A stretch of 64,000 nucleotides of DNA from Diploptera punctata. Taxonomy: Eukaryota > Arthropoda > Insecta > Blattodea > Blaberidae. Under the pieces are notes generated by a model, which saw only the letters and a list, made by a program, of their open reading frames with translations, was not told the DNA's origin and made no database searches. The stretch spans positions 1,090,501 to 1,154,500 of the forward strand of contig JASPKZ010004953.1 of NCBI GenBank assembly GCA_030220185.1. Reading direction: 5' to 3'. Positions 35,501 through 41,019 of this stretch are shown piece by piece. Within the stretch, counting starts at the first letter, position 1. The number at the start of each line of letters is the position of its first letter. A program made the translations under genes and the position numbers.

Positions 35501-35882
35501 TCTACAATGTCACATAGATATTTTTATGATATTCTGCAGACTGTAGTTTTGTCACATCTACAATGTCACATAGATATTTTTTTGATATTCTGCAGACTAT
35601 AGTTTTGTCACATCTACAATGTCACATAGATATTTTTATGATATTCTGCAGACTGTAGTTTCGTTGCATCTACAATGTCGCATAGATGCGGCGAAACTGT
35701 AGTCTGTAGAATATAAAAAAAATATATGAGGTGAGTCAAAATAACTAACTCATAATAAGTGTACATGTGTTTATAGCATTAGTATTATTTTGATTACAGC
35801 TGGAATTAAAGCCGGTATATTTGGAGCTGCTGGTTTTGCTGCATTCTCAACTGCAATAGATTACTTTATGCATTCTCATTAA
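16067..35882 (+). CDS. Tim22: Tim22, mitochondrial inner-membrane carrier translocase subunit (4 exons)
   Basis: Spliced gene: join(16067-16280, 21720-21907, 33580-33652, 35800-35882), 558 nt, 185 aa plus stop. Tim22 is the channel subunit of the TIM22 complex, which inserts multi-spanning carrier proteins into the mitochondrial inner membrane. Exon 1 gives the matrix/IMS N-terminus with [16 protein letters not shown] and the conserved [12 protein letters not shown] start of the first membrane segment. Exon 2 gives [15 protein letters not shown] and [17 protein letters not shown]. Exon 3 gives [15 protein letters not shown]. Exon 4 gives [14 protein letters not shown] and the stop. The two Cys (ESCGFK, VECTVES) match the pair that forms a disulfide in Tim22. 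Length agrees with the roughly 195-aa animal proteins. No frameshift or stop: probably the functional gene. Confidence 0.95.
16281..18460 (+). other. Tim22 intron 1, 5' part
   Basis: Contains degenerate local repeats around 16480-16620, 17150-17225 and 17290-17345 (ATGATTCTGTAGAACTTAGG, CAGATGGTGTCAC, GCGCATGCGC). Otherwise no supported feature. Confidence 0.4.
18461..19100 (-). repeat. dispersed repeat carrying a SINE-A insertion
   Basis: The outer parts (18461-18660 and 19037-19100) are the reverse complement of 8440-8720. Bases 18665-19036 are a minus-strand SINE-A with head complement GGGATCGAACCCGGGCCCGC and GTGACAAGGCAGCATGC. Confidence 0.65.
18665..19036 (-). repeat. SINE-A (tRNA-Asp-like head)
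   Basis: Read on the minus strand the head is GTGGTCTCGGGGTAGCATG...TTGTCACGCAG...GGGTTCGATCCCCGG. The loop TTGTCAC places GTC at the anticodon position, as in tRNA-Asp. The body contains GACAAATGTCAGGAAAAC and ends in the CCAGGAGAGAAACCAGGAATG tail. Confidence 0.75.
19101..19744. other. Tim22 intron 1, no recognisable feature
   Basis: No coding or repeat match that I can support. Confidence 0.3.
19745..19935 (-). mobile_element. 3' end of an RTE-like LINE
   Basis: TTCTTCTTCCTTCCAAGTATTAGGCC...CTGTTACGATCCTACAG matches the 3' end of the element at 22367-22852 (GAA-type tail on the minus strand). Confidence 0.6.
19936..20379. repeat. repeat segment with GGGACAAATTTGTCCC palindromes
   Basis: Two direct copies of ATGGGACAAAT(A/T)TGTCCC followed by AAGTCTT lie at 20300-20335 and 20343-20372, ending in AGGGTTAA. 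The second holds a perfect 16-bp palindrome. This resembles the inner ends of TTAA (piggyBac-type) elements, but no partner end is seen. Confidence 0.35.
20380..21200 (+). mobile_element. LINE RT fragment (FADDL box)
   Basis: Bases 20474-20740 encode the RT fingers/palm ([21 protein letters not shown]...NKGIRQG). Bases 20974-21171 encode [18 protein letters not shown] and the downstream [14 protein letters not shown] motif. A deletion and a frame break separate the two. Lies in Tim22 intron 1. Confidence 0.8.
21216..21704 (-). mobile_element. 3' part of the LINE family of 8824-14350
   Basis: The minus-strand ORF at 21447-21241 reads [20 protein letters not shown]...DRDVWRAYV, a LINE C-terminus. 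The 3' end faces left (...AGTGATTTAGTTAGTTAG). Its other edge stops about 15 nt before the acceptor of Tim22 exon 2. Confidence 0.8.
21720..21907 (+). CDS. Tim22: Tim22 exon 2
   Basis: Acceptor AATTTTTAG|GA, donor TCG|GTAAGT. Starts in phase 1 (completing a Gly codon) and ends in phase 0. Encodes the loop and second membrane segment with YAKNFAIIG. Confidence 0.95.
22247..23543 (+). mobile_element. LINE with RNase H, 5'-truncated, interrupted
   Basis: RNase H domain starting [11 protein letters not shown] (22250) and continuing after the insertion at 22367-22864 with [43 protein letters not shown], then the [12 protein letters not shown]...[17 protein letters not shown] tail. It ends in a (ACCA)n tail at 23528-23543. 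A 7-bp ATATTCA flanks it (22240-22246 and 23544-23550). One frame shift near 23025-23160. Confidence 0.8.
22367..22852 (-). mobile_element. RTE-like LINE 3' copy nested in an RNase H gene
   Basis: 486-bp insertion with exact TSD TTCAACAAACTT (22355-22366 and 22853-22864). The minus-strand ORF gives the RT C-terminus: [52 protein letters not shown]. The 3' end has a GAAGAAG tail. Excision restores the STNFDGE reading of the host RNase H. Confidence 0.9.
23690..24400 (+). mobile_element. piggyBac-like N-terminal remnant with inverted ends
   Basis: Left TTCAGTACC...GGCATTTAAA (23712-23745) and right, inverted, TTCAGTACCAGGCACTGAGC...GGCATTTAAA (about 24350-24390). Inside, ATG at 24040 opens 64 residues starting [16 protein letters not shown], an acidic N-terminus like PGBD-type piggyBac transposases; it stops at 24232. 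No TTAA duplication is evident at the outer ends. Confidence 0.45.
24637..24683 (-). ncRNA. hammerhead-ribozyme-like motif, type I
   Basis: Minus strand: stem I AAGTA...TACTT (5 perfect pairs), CTGAAGA core, one extra T, stem II GAGACCA-TTG-TGGTCTT (7 pairs), GAAA, palindromic stem III ATCATGAT, C17 before the cleavage position. All conserved core bases are present. The very short stem III would favour a dimeric form, as described for PLE hammerheads. Confidence 0.65.
24739..24785 (+). ncRNA. hammerhead-ribozyme-like motif, type I
   Basis: Plus strand mirror of the previous motif: AAGTA, CTGAAGA, T, AAGAC...GTCTT, GAAA, ATCGTGAT, C, TACTT. Stem I again pairs perfectly. Confidence 0.65.
24796..25696. 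mobile_element. PIF/Harbinger-type element, interrupted by a LINE
   Basis: TIRs GGGTCGTATGTTAGAACATT and (inverted) GGGTCGCATGTTTGGACGCA. TTA duplication at 24793-24795 and 25697-25699. Homologous to 11727-12317. A short minus-strand ORF ([20 protein letters not shown]...) may be the start of a lost transposase. Contains the LINE insertion 25192-25492. Confidence 0.7.
25192..25492 (+). mobile_element. LINE 3' end inserted in Harbinger, 14-bp TSD
   Basis: Near-identical to 23243-23543, with the same (ACCA)n tail. Exact duplication ATGTTGGATAAAGC at 25178-25191 and 25493-25506. Encodes the Cys-rich [11 protein letters not shown] tail only. Confidence 0.9.
25702..26417 (-). mobile_element. deleted mariner-like element
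   Basis: TIRs CATAGGTTGTTTCTTTAG / CAAGGGTCGTTTCTTTAG continuing TTTTGGCAAC, with TA at 25700-25701 and 26418-26419. The minus strand keeps [20 protein letters not shown] (third-Asp region of mariner) and the decayed C-terminus. Confidence 0.7.
26418..26450 (+). repeat. continuation of the PLE palindrome
   Basis: TATGAGGAGGGGTAAAAAAC ATTTAATTTTACC is the expected distal arm of 24567-24792, displaced by the Harbinger and mariner insertions. Confidence 0.75.
26587..26940 (+). repeat. SINE-A copy
   Basis: tRNA-Asp-like head (CTTGTCACGCAGTGGGCCCTGGTTCGATCCCCAG), then GACAAATGTCAGACCC, and the ...GCCAGGAGAGAAACACCAGGAATG tail. Surrounded by a ~75-bp duplicated flank (26492-26570 and 26941-27012). 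Confidence 0.75.
27050..27190 (-). mobile_element. PLE terminal fragment (family 2)
   Basis: TCTTACCTCAATATTAATGTTGATTTG then GAACATGTTT and CAGCATCATGG match the minus-strand end at 5034-5180, including a decayed hammerhead core. No ORF kept. Confidence 0.5.
27191..27544. other. no recognisable feature
   Basis: Short low-complexity and AT-rich stretches only. Confidence 0.3.
27545..27715 (-). repeat. tRNA-like SINE (family T)
   Basis: TTTGAAGAGAAAAATATATGCTCAGA then GGGTTTGAACCCAGGACC (box B complement), CTCTACTAACTGAGC (box A complement), then the 5' arm AAACACATATTTTTCTTA. Confidence 0.65.
27791..29110 (+). mobile_element. piggyBac transposon with decayed transposase
   Basis: TTAA at 27787-27790 and 29111-29114; TIRs CACATTGGTGACAGG and, inverted, CACATTGGTGACCG. 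Transposase pieces: 28201-28425 ([22 protein letters not shown]...[17 protein letters not shown]), 28469-28759 ([17 protein letters not shown]...[14 protein letters not shown]) and the C-terminal Cys-rich zinc region at about 28800-28925 ([10 protein letters not shown]...[12 protein letters not shown]). The N-terminal half and first catalytic region are missing, and stops separate the pieces. Confidence 0.85.
29378..29421 (+). ncRNA. hammerhead-like motif in PLE end
   Basis: CTGAGGA, extra T, GGAATAG-AAA-CTATGTTCT, GAAA, ACTAGT, T, TAT. Stem I is only ATA/TAT and position 17 is T, so it is weaker than 24637-24785. Confidence 0.4.
29480..29890. repeat. SINE fragments
   Basis: Bases 29520-29620 are a deleted tRNA-like SINE (TCAGGTAGCTCAGTTAGTAGAGCA, then straight to TCTGAGTGTATATTTTTCTC). 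Bases 29745-29830 are the body of the related SINE seen at 3500-3580. Confidence 0.5.
29894..30024. repeat. 131-bp PLE-end foldback with 13-bp TSD
   Basis: CAGTAAGAGGTTT at 29881-29893 and 30025-30037. Inside: minus-strand end motif CACTATGAAGTTTAATT, then a palindrome of GTTTCTTACCTCTCCTCATA and its complement. Lacks the hammerhead core, so it is a shorter derivative of 24567-26450. Confidence 0.75.
30038..30335 (-). repeat. PLE end fragment and SINE fragment
   Basis: Bases 30060-30150 match 4215-4300 (TTACCTCTTATGGTTGTTTT, CATATGTTTCAAGG). Bases 30180-30335 are a minus-strand tRNA-like SINE (GGAATCGAACCCCGAACC). Confidence 0.5.
30610..30930 (-). repeat. SINE-A, alternative tail
   Basis: The head complement is at 30860-30925 (GTGACAAGGCAGCACGCTAC). 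The body runs through GATGATGATGGCCGG to an alternative tail (GGAAGCAACGGGAAGCTGCC, AATCATAGCATTTTC, GGGCAGAACAC) shared with 63612-63950. Confidence 0.7.
31140..31830 (-). mobile_element. LINE 3' part (family of 8824-14350), SINE inserted
   Basis: Reads CATACATAACATCTCCATACTTTGC... CCAATTATTCCTGTATAATT and resumes after the SINE with CTCAAATCCTGGTTAATATT and TTCCTATTCGTGCCACATGCCC, parallel to 21241-21560. Confidence 0.65.
31258..31559 (-). repeat. 302-bp SINE with 15-bp TSD
   Basis: TCCTGTATAATTTAT at 31243-31257 and 31560-31574. The right end (GACCAAGACTCGATCTCGG) looks like a degenerate box B on the minus strand. The three overlapping minus-strand ORFs are not genes. Confidence 0.75.
31928..32150 (+). 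repeat. SINE-A with internal deletion, alternative tail
   Basis: GTGGTCTCGAGGTGGAATACTG...GTCATGCAGTGGGC then directly to AGGCCCAAACGGTCC; box B is deleted. The tail is as in 63830-63950. Confidence 0.65.
32151..32520. other. AT-rich, no recognisable feature
   Basis: Nothing supported. Confidence 0.3.
32533..32600. repeat. (ATT)n microsatellite
   Basis: ATT units with occasional ACT interruptions. Confidence 0.85.
32610..32950 (-). repeat. tRNA-derived SINE (Ser/Leu-like head)
   Basis: Minus-strand head at 32945-32865: GCGCCGTAGCCGAGTGGTTAAGGC gives box A, and GGTTCGAGTCT gives box B. The long variable arm-like spacing resembles class II tRNAs. The body continues to CAGGCCTGTCACGCCAGAAG. 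Confidence 0.7.
33580..33652 (+). CDS. Tim22: Tim22 exon 3
   Basis: Acceptor TTATTCCAG|TAT, donor AGAG|GTAAGG, phase 0 in, phase 1 out. Encodes [19 protein letters not shown], the conserved loop into the third membrane segment. Confidence 0.95.
33738..33808 (-). mobile_element. LINE 3' end scrap
   Basis: CTAACTAACTCACTGGCACTATTGG...CATGAGCTCTCCATCTGTCC, the family of 21216. Confidence 0.6.
33825..34197 (-). repeat. 373-bp tRNA-derived SINE with 15-bp TSD
   Basis: ATTTTTAATAAATAT at 33810-33824 and 34198-34212. Minus-strand head at the right end: CGCGGTGGACTAGTGGTTATG (box A) and GGGTTCAAACCCGG (box B). Confidence 0.85.
34395..34520. repeat. inverted pair of tRNA-like SINE heads
   Basis: Minus head GGGATTTGAACAGAGATCTC and plus head GGTCTCGGGTTCAAATCCC meet at a short TATACACTATA centre. 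Same plan as 3590-3710. Confidence 0.55.
34560..35097. mobile_element. two opposed PLE GIY-YIG scraps
   Basis: Minus strand 34780-34570 reads [20 protein letters not shown]...[16 protein letters not shown]. Plus strand 34985-35097 reads [18 protein letters not shown]. Both match the C-terminal half of the PLE endonuclease, in inverted orientation. Confidence 0.6.
35098..35232 (-). mobile_element. LINE 3' end scrap
   Basis: CTAACTCACTGGCACTATTAAACCC...GATAAGCTTTCCATACATCC, family of 21216-21704, with a small deletion. Confidence 0.65.
35233..35755. repeat. tandem array (about 8 x 58 bp) ending in a PLE foldback
   Basis: Unit: TCTACAATGTCGCATAGATA, T-tract, GATATTCTGCAGACTATAG, TTTTGTCGCA. 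The last unit folds onto an inverted half at 35675-35720 that carries GTCGCA-TAGA-TGCGGC, GAAAC, GTC, a hammerhead-like 3' part, then ATATGAGGTGAGTC. Confidence 0.8.
35800..35882 (+). CDS. Tim22: Tim22 exon 4 with stop
   Basis: Acceptor GATTACAG|CT, enters in phase 1. Encodes [20 protein letters not shown] then DYFMHSH and TAA at 35880-35882. Last membrane segment of the protein. Confidence 0.95.
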
Positions 35883-36045
35883 GGTAAATTAGTGTTTATA
35901 TATTTTGGAGTTTTTGTGGTGAGATATATCAATGCCATAACTTGCGATAGAAATTATAATAATAATTTATTATTTTATTCAATTATTCACTAATGTAACA
36001 ACTACAGTGTTGGACTTTTATTTTTGACCACTGAAATAAAAAAAC
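35883..36045 (+). other. presumed Tim22 3' UTR
   Basis: A polyadenylation-type AATAAA lies at 36035-36040, about 155 nt after the stop. Cleavage site not determinable. Confidence 0.5.
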
Positions 36046-36419
36046 ATCTATTTGTAATTTTTGTTTGTGATAGTCATGTTCTGCAGAGATATTATCATTG
36101 TATCCGTGGTCACAGGAAATTAGTAGCAGTTGTAGTAGTAATAGTCTAATGTCCATGATTAGAGCTGGTCAAGTTCACATTCACTCCTGCTCGAATCTCA
36201 TTCCCCAATCTTCCTGGTCTTGTTGCTTCCACATAGGTACTTGGTGTATTCAGGGGAGTGGAAGGGAAATGCCAAACACATGCTTGGGAGAAGAATGCAA
36301 ATGAGAGTGACCGGAAATCGTGTTGGATTAGATGAGCAGTGAACAGTCTTCATAAGCATAATTTTTTATTATCTTCAATTTTTTTTCATTTTTGTTGGTT
36401 TTCATAAGTTTTTTAAAGT
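36046..36419. other. no recognisable feature
   Basis: Spacer between Tim22 and a mariner remnant. Confidence 0.3.
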
Positions 36420-37080
36420 ATAATCATTCTTTTGGAGCCTGAAACAAAACGCCAGAGTATGGAATGGCACCACTTGAATTCACCATCAAAGAAAAAAGCG
36501 AAGACAGTGCAATCTGTTGGGAAAGTTATGGACAGCGTCTTCTGGGATGAGCAAGGTTGCATTCTGGTTAAATTTCTTGAACCTGGACAAACCATAAATG
36601 CAGCCCGCTATATCCAGACACTTGTGAAGCTCCGTTGTGCATTGCACGACAAACCCCCTAGAAGGAAGATCATTCTGCAACACGATAACGCGCGTCATCA
36701 CACTGCTCGTGCCACTGTGGAGAAGATCAGGACATTTGGGTGGGAAACTCTTCCACATCCTCCCTATAGTCCCGATTTGGCACCCTCCGACTACCATCTT
36801 TTCGGTTCTGTGAAGGAACAGATGAGAGGCCAACGCTACGAGAGGCTGGAGGATATTCGAAAAGCAGTGCGTCAGTGTCTTTGAGCAGCTGGAACAGACT
36901 TCTATCATGAGGGAATTTTCAAACTTGTAGAACGCTGGACAAAATGTGTGCAAAGACATGGAGACTATGTTGAAAAGTAGCACAAAGGTCTGTAGATTAA
37001 CATGGTGTACTTGGTTTGTCTAAAATAAATATTATGATTGTTTAAAAAAATGTTGCTCATGACTTTCAGTATGACCCTCG
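36420..37080 (+). mobile_element. mariner transposase C-terminal part (DD34D)
   Basis: ORF 36432-36884 plus a following frame to 36980. Catalytic residues visible: VFWDEQG (D1), LQHDNARHH (D2) and SPDLAPSDYHLF (D3), with 34 residues between D2 and D3. A TGA/TTGAG interruption after RQCL is followed by AAGTDFYHEGIFKLVERW. It ends with a TIR-like CAGTATGACCCTCG before TA at 37081. N-terminus and left TIR are missing. Confidence 0.85.
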
Positions 37081-37082
37081 TA

Positions 37083-37445
37083 TAAAATAAAATGTGCGGA
37101 TTGTGATAAAGTAATACATAGGGAAAACAAAGAGAAATTTAAACATTAGAACTAAAGAAAACATAAGAAATGTAAAAAAAGGGAGAAGTGGAAAAATCTG
37201 CAGTAGCAGCTCATGTTTGGACAGAGAAACACAAAATAGATATAAATACAAAATTATTAAAACAGTTAGAAAATATCAATGCACTCACAATGTGGGAAAA
37301 AATCTATATACAGAAGAACAAGGAGAAAATTATGAAAAAAATTGACAGTAGTGAAAACAGCTGACGATGATGACAATGGGTCGCCGATACTGCAGTGCTG
37401 TGTTTAAAAAAACACAGAAATATGAGGTAAGAAGAAATCACAATT
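37083..37445 (+). mobile_element. PLE GIY-YIG fragment with terminal module
   Basis: Frame-shifted pieces: GKTKRNLNIRTKENIRN, AVAAHVWTEKHKIDINTKLLKQLENI, EKIYIQKNKEKIMKKIDSSE. Directly followed by a hammerhead-like motif and AATATGAGGTAAGAAG, then AACCTCATAATG at 37462. Confidence 0.7.
37357..37401 (+). ncRNA. hammerhead-like motif at PLE 3' end
   Basis: Stem I ACAG/CTGT, CTGACGA, T, GATGAC-AATGG-GTCGCC, GATA (A14 mutated), ACTGCAGT, G at position 17. The two core changes make activity unlikely. Confidence 0.45.
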
Positions 37446-37509
37446 CATTTAATTCTTATTAATTGAACCTCATAATGTTAAAAATTCCCAAATTTAATAT
37501 ATAAAAATA

Positions 37510-37950
37510 AACATATGTTTAAATTTGAATTTGAAGAGAAAAATTTTCGCCTAGACCGGGACTCGAACCCGGGACCCTTGGCTTTCCGGGCCAAGTGCTC
37601 TACCAACTGAGCTACCGAGGCGAGTTACGATCTAGACGCAAATTTTTCTCTTATATACGTTGTAATTCCCTATCGCCAAATGCTTTTGAAACCATTGTTT
37701 CTATCTTTGCAAATGGCGGCTTCTTAGTTAAGAAGACATTTATTGGAAATTTAACATTACTTTAAAAGCCAGTAAGGCCTCTAATGATGTTTTTATTATT
37801 AATTTAACATTTCTCAATGAAAGATAAATTAAATTTGAAGAGAAAAATTTTCGCCTAGACCGGGACTCGAACCCGGGACCCTTGGCTTTCCGGGCCAAGT
37901 GCTCTACCAACTGAGCTACCGAGGCGAGTTACGATCTAGACGCAAACATA
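37510..37950 (-). repeat. tandem tRNA-like SINE units (family T)
   Basis: Heads at 37548-37621 and 37852-37925, each 74 nt. On the minus strand: GCCTCGGTAGCTCAGTTGG (box A), TTGGCCCGGAAAGCCAA anticodon-like arm, GGGTTCGAGTCCCGG (box B). Repeat period about 304 bp. The two heads are identical by eye. Not called tRNA genes because the anticodon loop lacks U33 and the stem is one pair too long. Confidence 0.75.
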
Positions 37951-37959
37951 TGTTTACCT

Positions 37960-38369
37960 AAGTTAAATTCAAATGTTTCATACCTCTCCTCATAATTAAT
38001 CTTCTAAGTAAAATATGAAAAAAATTGAAGAAGAAAACAAATCAGGAATTTATCAGATCAAATGCAGGGATTGTGACAAAATTTGTATAGGAAAAACAAA
38101 AAGAAATTTGAAAACAAGGGTGAAAGAACATCTTATAAATGTCAAAAATGGAGAAGTGGAAAAGTCTGCAGTAGCTGCTCATCCCAAAAAACATCTAATT
38201 GAATCAAAAGCGAGTCTAATTAAACAAATAGATAAACAAAAGGAACTCCAGTTTGGGAGAAAAATTCACGTTCAGAAAAACAAAGAAAAATCTATGAACT
38301 TTGAAATTCCTGCAGATTCTGACCCTATCTGGAGATTTATCGGTCCACCAACAGACATAACATCAGTCG
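37960..38369 (+). mobile_element. PLE GIY-YIG ORF, 5' segment
   Basis: ORF from 38015: GIYQIKCRDCDKICIGKTKR (GIY and YIG-type motifs, CxxC), RVKEHLINVKNGEVEKSAVAAH, QFGRKIHVQKNKEKSMNFEIP. Preceded by the minus-oriented motif CATACCTCTCCTCATAATTA, i.e. inverted terminal context. It is interrupted after DITSV by a SINE composite and continues at 38958. Confidence 0.8.
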
Positions 38370-38944
38370 ACGATTTTATTATTAATTTAACACTTCTCAT
38401 TGAAGGATAAATTATATTTGAAGAGAAAAATTTTCGCCTAGACCGGGACTCGAACCCGGGACCCTTGGCTTGCCGGGCCTAATGCTCTACCAACTGAGCT
38501 ACCGAGGCGAGTTACGATCTAGACGCAAATTTTTCTTTTATGTACGTTGTAATTCCCTCGCGCCAAGAGTTGGTAGAGCACTTGGCCCGGAAAGCCAAGG
38601 GTCCCGGGTTCGAGTCCCGGTCTAGGCGAAAATTTTTCTCTTCAAATATAATTTATCCTTCAATGAGAAGTGTTAAATTAATAATAAAATCGTCAATAGA
38701 AGCCCTACTGGCTATAAAGTAGTGTTAAATTCCCAATGTCTTCTTAACTAAGAAGCCGCCATTTGCAAAGATAGAAGCTATGGTTTCAAGCATTTGGCGC
38801 GAGGGAATTACAACGTACATAAGAGAAAAATTTGCGTCTAGATCGTAACTCGCCTCGGTAGCTCAGTTGGTAGAGCACTTGGCCCGGAAAGCCAAGGGTC
38901 CCGGGTTCGAGTCCCGGTCTAGGCGAAAATTTTTCTCTTCAAAT
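38370..38944. repeat. inverted SINE composite with 13-bp TSD
   Basis: ATAACATCAGTCG at 38357-38369 and 38945-38957. Contains a minus head (38435-38508), a 5'-truncated plus head (38567-38628) and a full plus head (38852-38925). The orientation flip lies at about 38566. Confidence 0.8.
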
Positions 38945-39085
38945 ATAACATCAGTCGTCAAGATGGTACTGAGGATGGGACCACAATGGTCTTGAAATCG
39001 CCATCTACTTAGAAGATTTATTATGAGGAGAGGTGTCAAACATTTTAATTTATCTTAAATTAAATCTCATAGTGATTTATTACTA
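38945..39085 (+). mobile_element. PLE 3' end with hammerhead motif
   Basis: Continuation of 38015-38369. Hammerhead-like motif, TCTACTTAGAAGATTTATTA, TATGAGGAGAGG, then AAATCTCATAGTG and the ATAAAAGTT end. Confidence 0.75.
38965..39009 (+). ncRNA. hammerhead-ribozyme-like motif
   Basis: GGTA, CTGAGGA, extra T, 7-bp stem II GGGACCA-CAA-TGGTCTT, GAAA, ATCGCCAT, C, TACT. All core bases present. Stem I has 3 pairs plus a wobble. Confidence 0.6.
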
Positions 39086-39089
39086 TAAA

Positions 39090-39300
39090 AGTTTTGTATG
39101 TTAACCTTTTCATAAATTGAGACAGAGAAATGTTTTTACATCTCACCTCATGAAATTCCGTATTTTCACAGGACTGGTTTCAAGAACCAAAACTCCAACT
39201 GTTGAAAATCTACTGTTGCCATCATCTTCCAAACTGCCACCTGGTGCCGATTTTATGAACTTTGAGATTAAAATTTAATTGTAACATCAAAATAAAAAAA
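39090..39300 (-). repeat. PLE end in opposite orientation
   Basis: TCTCACCTCATGAAATTCCG (end motif, minus), then GACTGGTTTCAAGAACCAAAAC, a decayed hammerhead 3' half (minus: GAAAC, CA, GTC, CTGTG). Confidence 0.5.
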
Positions 39301-39689
39301 GCATAATTACTTACTATAAAGTAAAAATATTCTCATGCTGCTATCTTGTTATAGAAGCTGTAAGATGGCAATGTGGACATTTCCCTCTGCCTGTTATCAT
39401 TTGAGAATTATGCATAAGGAAGGAAAATTCATTTTTGCACTGGGTACCTGGATAGCGTAGTGGATAATTCAGTAACATTGGGTTCAGGTATTAATTTTTC
39501 TTTTCATGACATACATATTTATATATACAGGCGCTATATAATTTGTAGGTGTACATATTAGCACATAAATGAGATAAGCAGGCCTTATCTTTTAATCAAG
39601 AAATCAAGATTTTCATTGCATTTCAATTTAAATTAGCTTTTTCATTAAATCTGACCCAATATAAAATATTTTCATAATTTGAAGTAATT
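39301..39689. other. AT-rich with a decayed tRNA-like SINE
   Basis: Bases 39440-39505 (TAGCGTAGTGGATAATTCAG, TTGGGTTCAGG, TTTTTCTTTTCATG) resemble the SINE at 55105-55195. Confidence 0.35.
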
Positions 39690-39940
39690 TTAATGGGGGC
39701 ACACCATAGCATAGTTATTTGAGGACACATGCTACAAGTCAGAAGGTCATGGGTTTGATTCTCATTGGAATCAGGATTTTAGCTGAACCAAACTTTCTGG
39801 CAACATCATGGCACTGGGATTGACTCGAACCTTAATGGAAATGAGTTCTAGGCGCAAGGGCAGAAGCCATACTTTTAGTTCTTCTGATAAAATACAGGTG
39901 AATGTCGTAGTATAACAAATGGTATCTAAGTTTATTAGAT
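39690..39940 (+). repeat. SINE family C copy
   Basis: CATGCTACAAGTCAGAAGG...GGGTTTGATTCTCATTGG, AATCAGGATTTTAGCTGAACC; parallel to 10080-10375. Confidence 0.6.
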
Positions 39941-41019
39941 GTAAACAAATATTTTTCAAAGGGCAAAAATATGTACAATTAGGAACAGTACTGAAATAGT
40001 ATAGAAGGCACTAGGCTTATTCTTACAGTTTTGCACAAACAGGACTTTTTCAAACTGAATTGAAATTGCACCAAGAAACATGCATAAAGCTATAACAGTT
40101 AACTGCGCTCAGAATAATAACGGCAGATCCCAACCGACATCGAATTTTGAGATAGAAGCATGACCGTGCACATCCTTTCATGTGATGAAGTATCAAATGA
40201 ATTGGAAGATGCCAAAGCTCTCATTTTCCACCTTTAAAATTTGTCTGTAGTGAAAACAAATACATTCTTAGCGTAAAAATGATATTTATTTCAAAATGAA
40301 CTTTGGTTGATATCTGCTATTATTATTCTAAGTGCCTCAATTGTATTACAGAATCACAATTGACTCGTAATAAAATGTAACTGAAAAAAATCATTAATTT
40401 AGCAGGACTATATTCTTTGAACTTAATAAAGAACACCAAGATTTATTATAATTTTGAACTTTTACACATCTCGGCATAGTATAAGCATTTCCTTAACCCA
40501 TAGCTATTTCAGTTTTTGTTTTATGTGTGTTAGTGTCCATGTCTCTTGTAAATTCAATTTTCTGTAACTTTTCCTCTTTCTATTCTCTATAGCAAACCAA
40601 ACCCAATTGAGGGAACCACTATTTTATGCCCATTATAGATCATAGCTGTTGGCATCTTTTTGTTTCCGGATTGTTCCAACAAAAGTGTTGTGTTCAAAAC
40701 ATTGCACTTATCAGGAAATTTTTATTGTGTTCATACTTATCTGATTGTTCCCCCAATCAGTAAGTATCATATTTCAAACAACTATAACTCTTTTTAACAG
40801 TTTTTATCTTTTGAATTAAACCACCCTCTGTCCTGACCTACCCAAGACATCACACATTGCCATTCCTATCTTTGTAGCTAGAGTTCTGACCTCTATGTTA
40901 TCTAGTATTTATTGAACTCACCACATGTTGGTATTACCATTCATTTTAAAAGTACAATGCTTGTATTCCTTAGTTACATACAACTCAGGTATATTTTATA
41001 AACTTTGTTACATATAATG
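39941..41019. other. no recognisable feature
   Basis: About 1.1 kb of AT-rich sequence without ORFs or repeats that I can tie to a family. Confidence 0.3.

Noticed and set aside
35233..35690. CRISPR-like array of repeats
   Set aside because: Units are contiguous ~58-bp tandem copies without unique spacers, in a eukaryotic intron, derived from a PLE end.
36098..36304. 68-aa ORF between Tim22 and mariner
   Set aside because: No motif or context; composition looks random.
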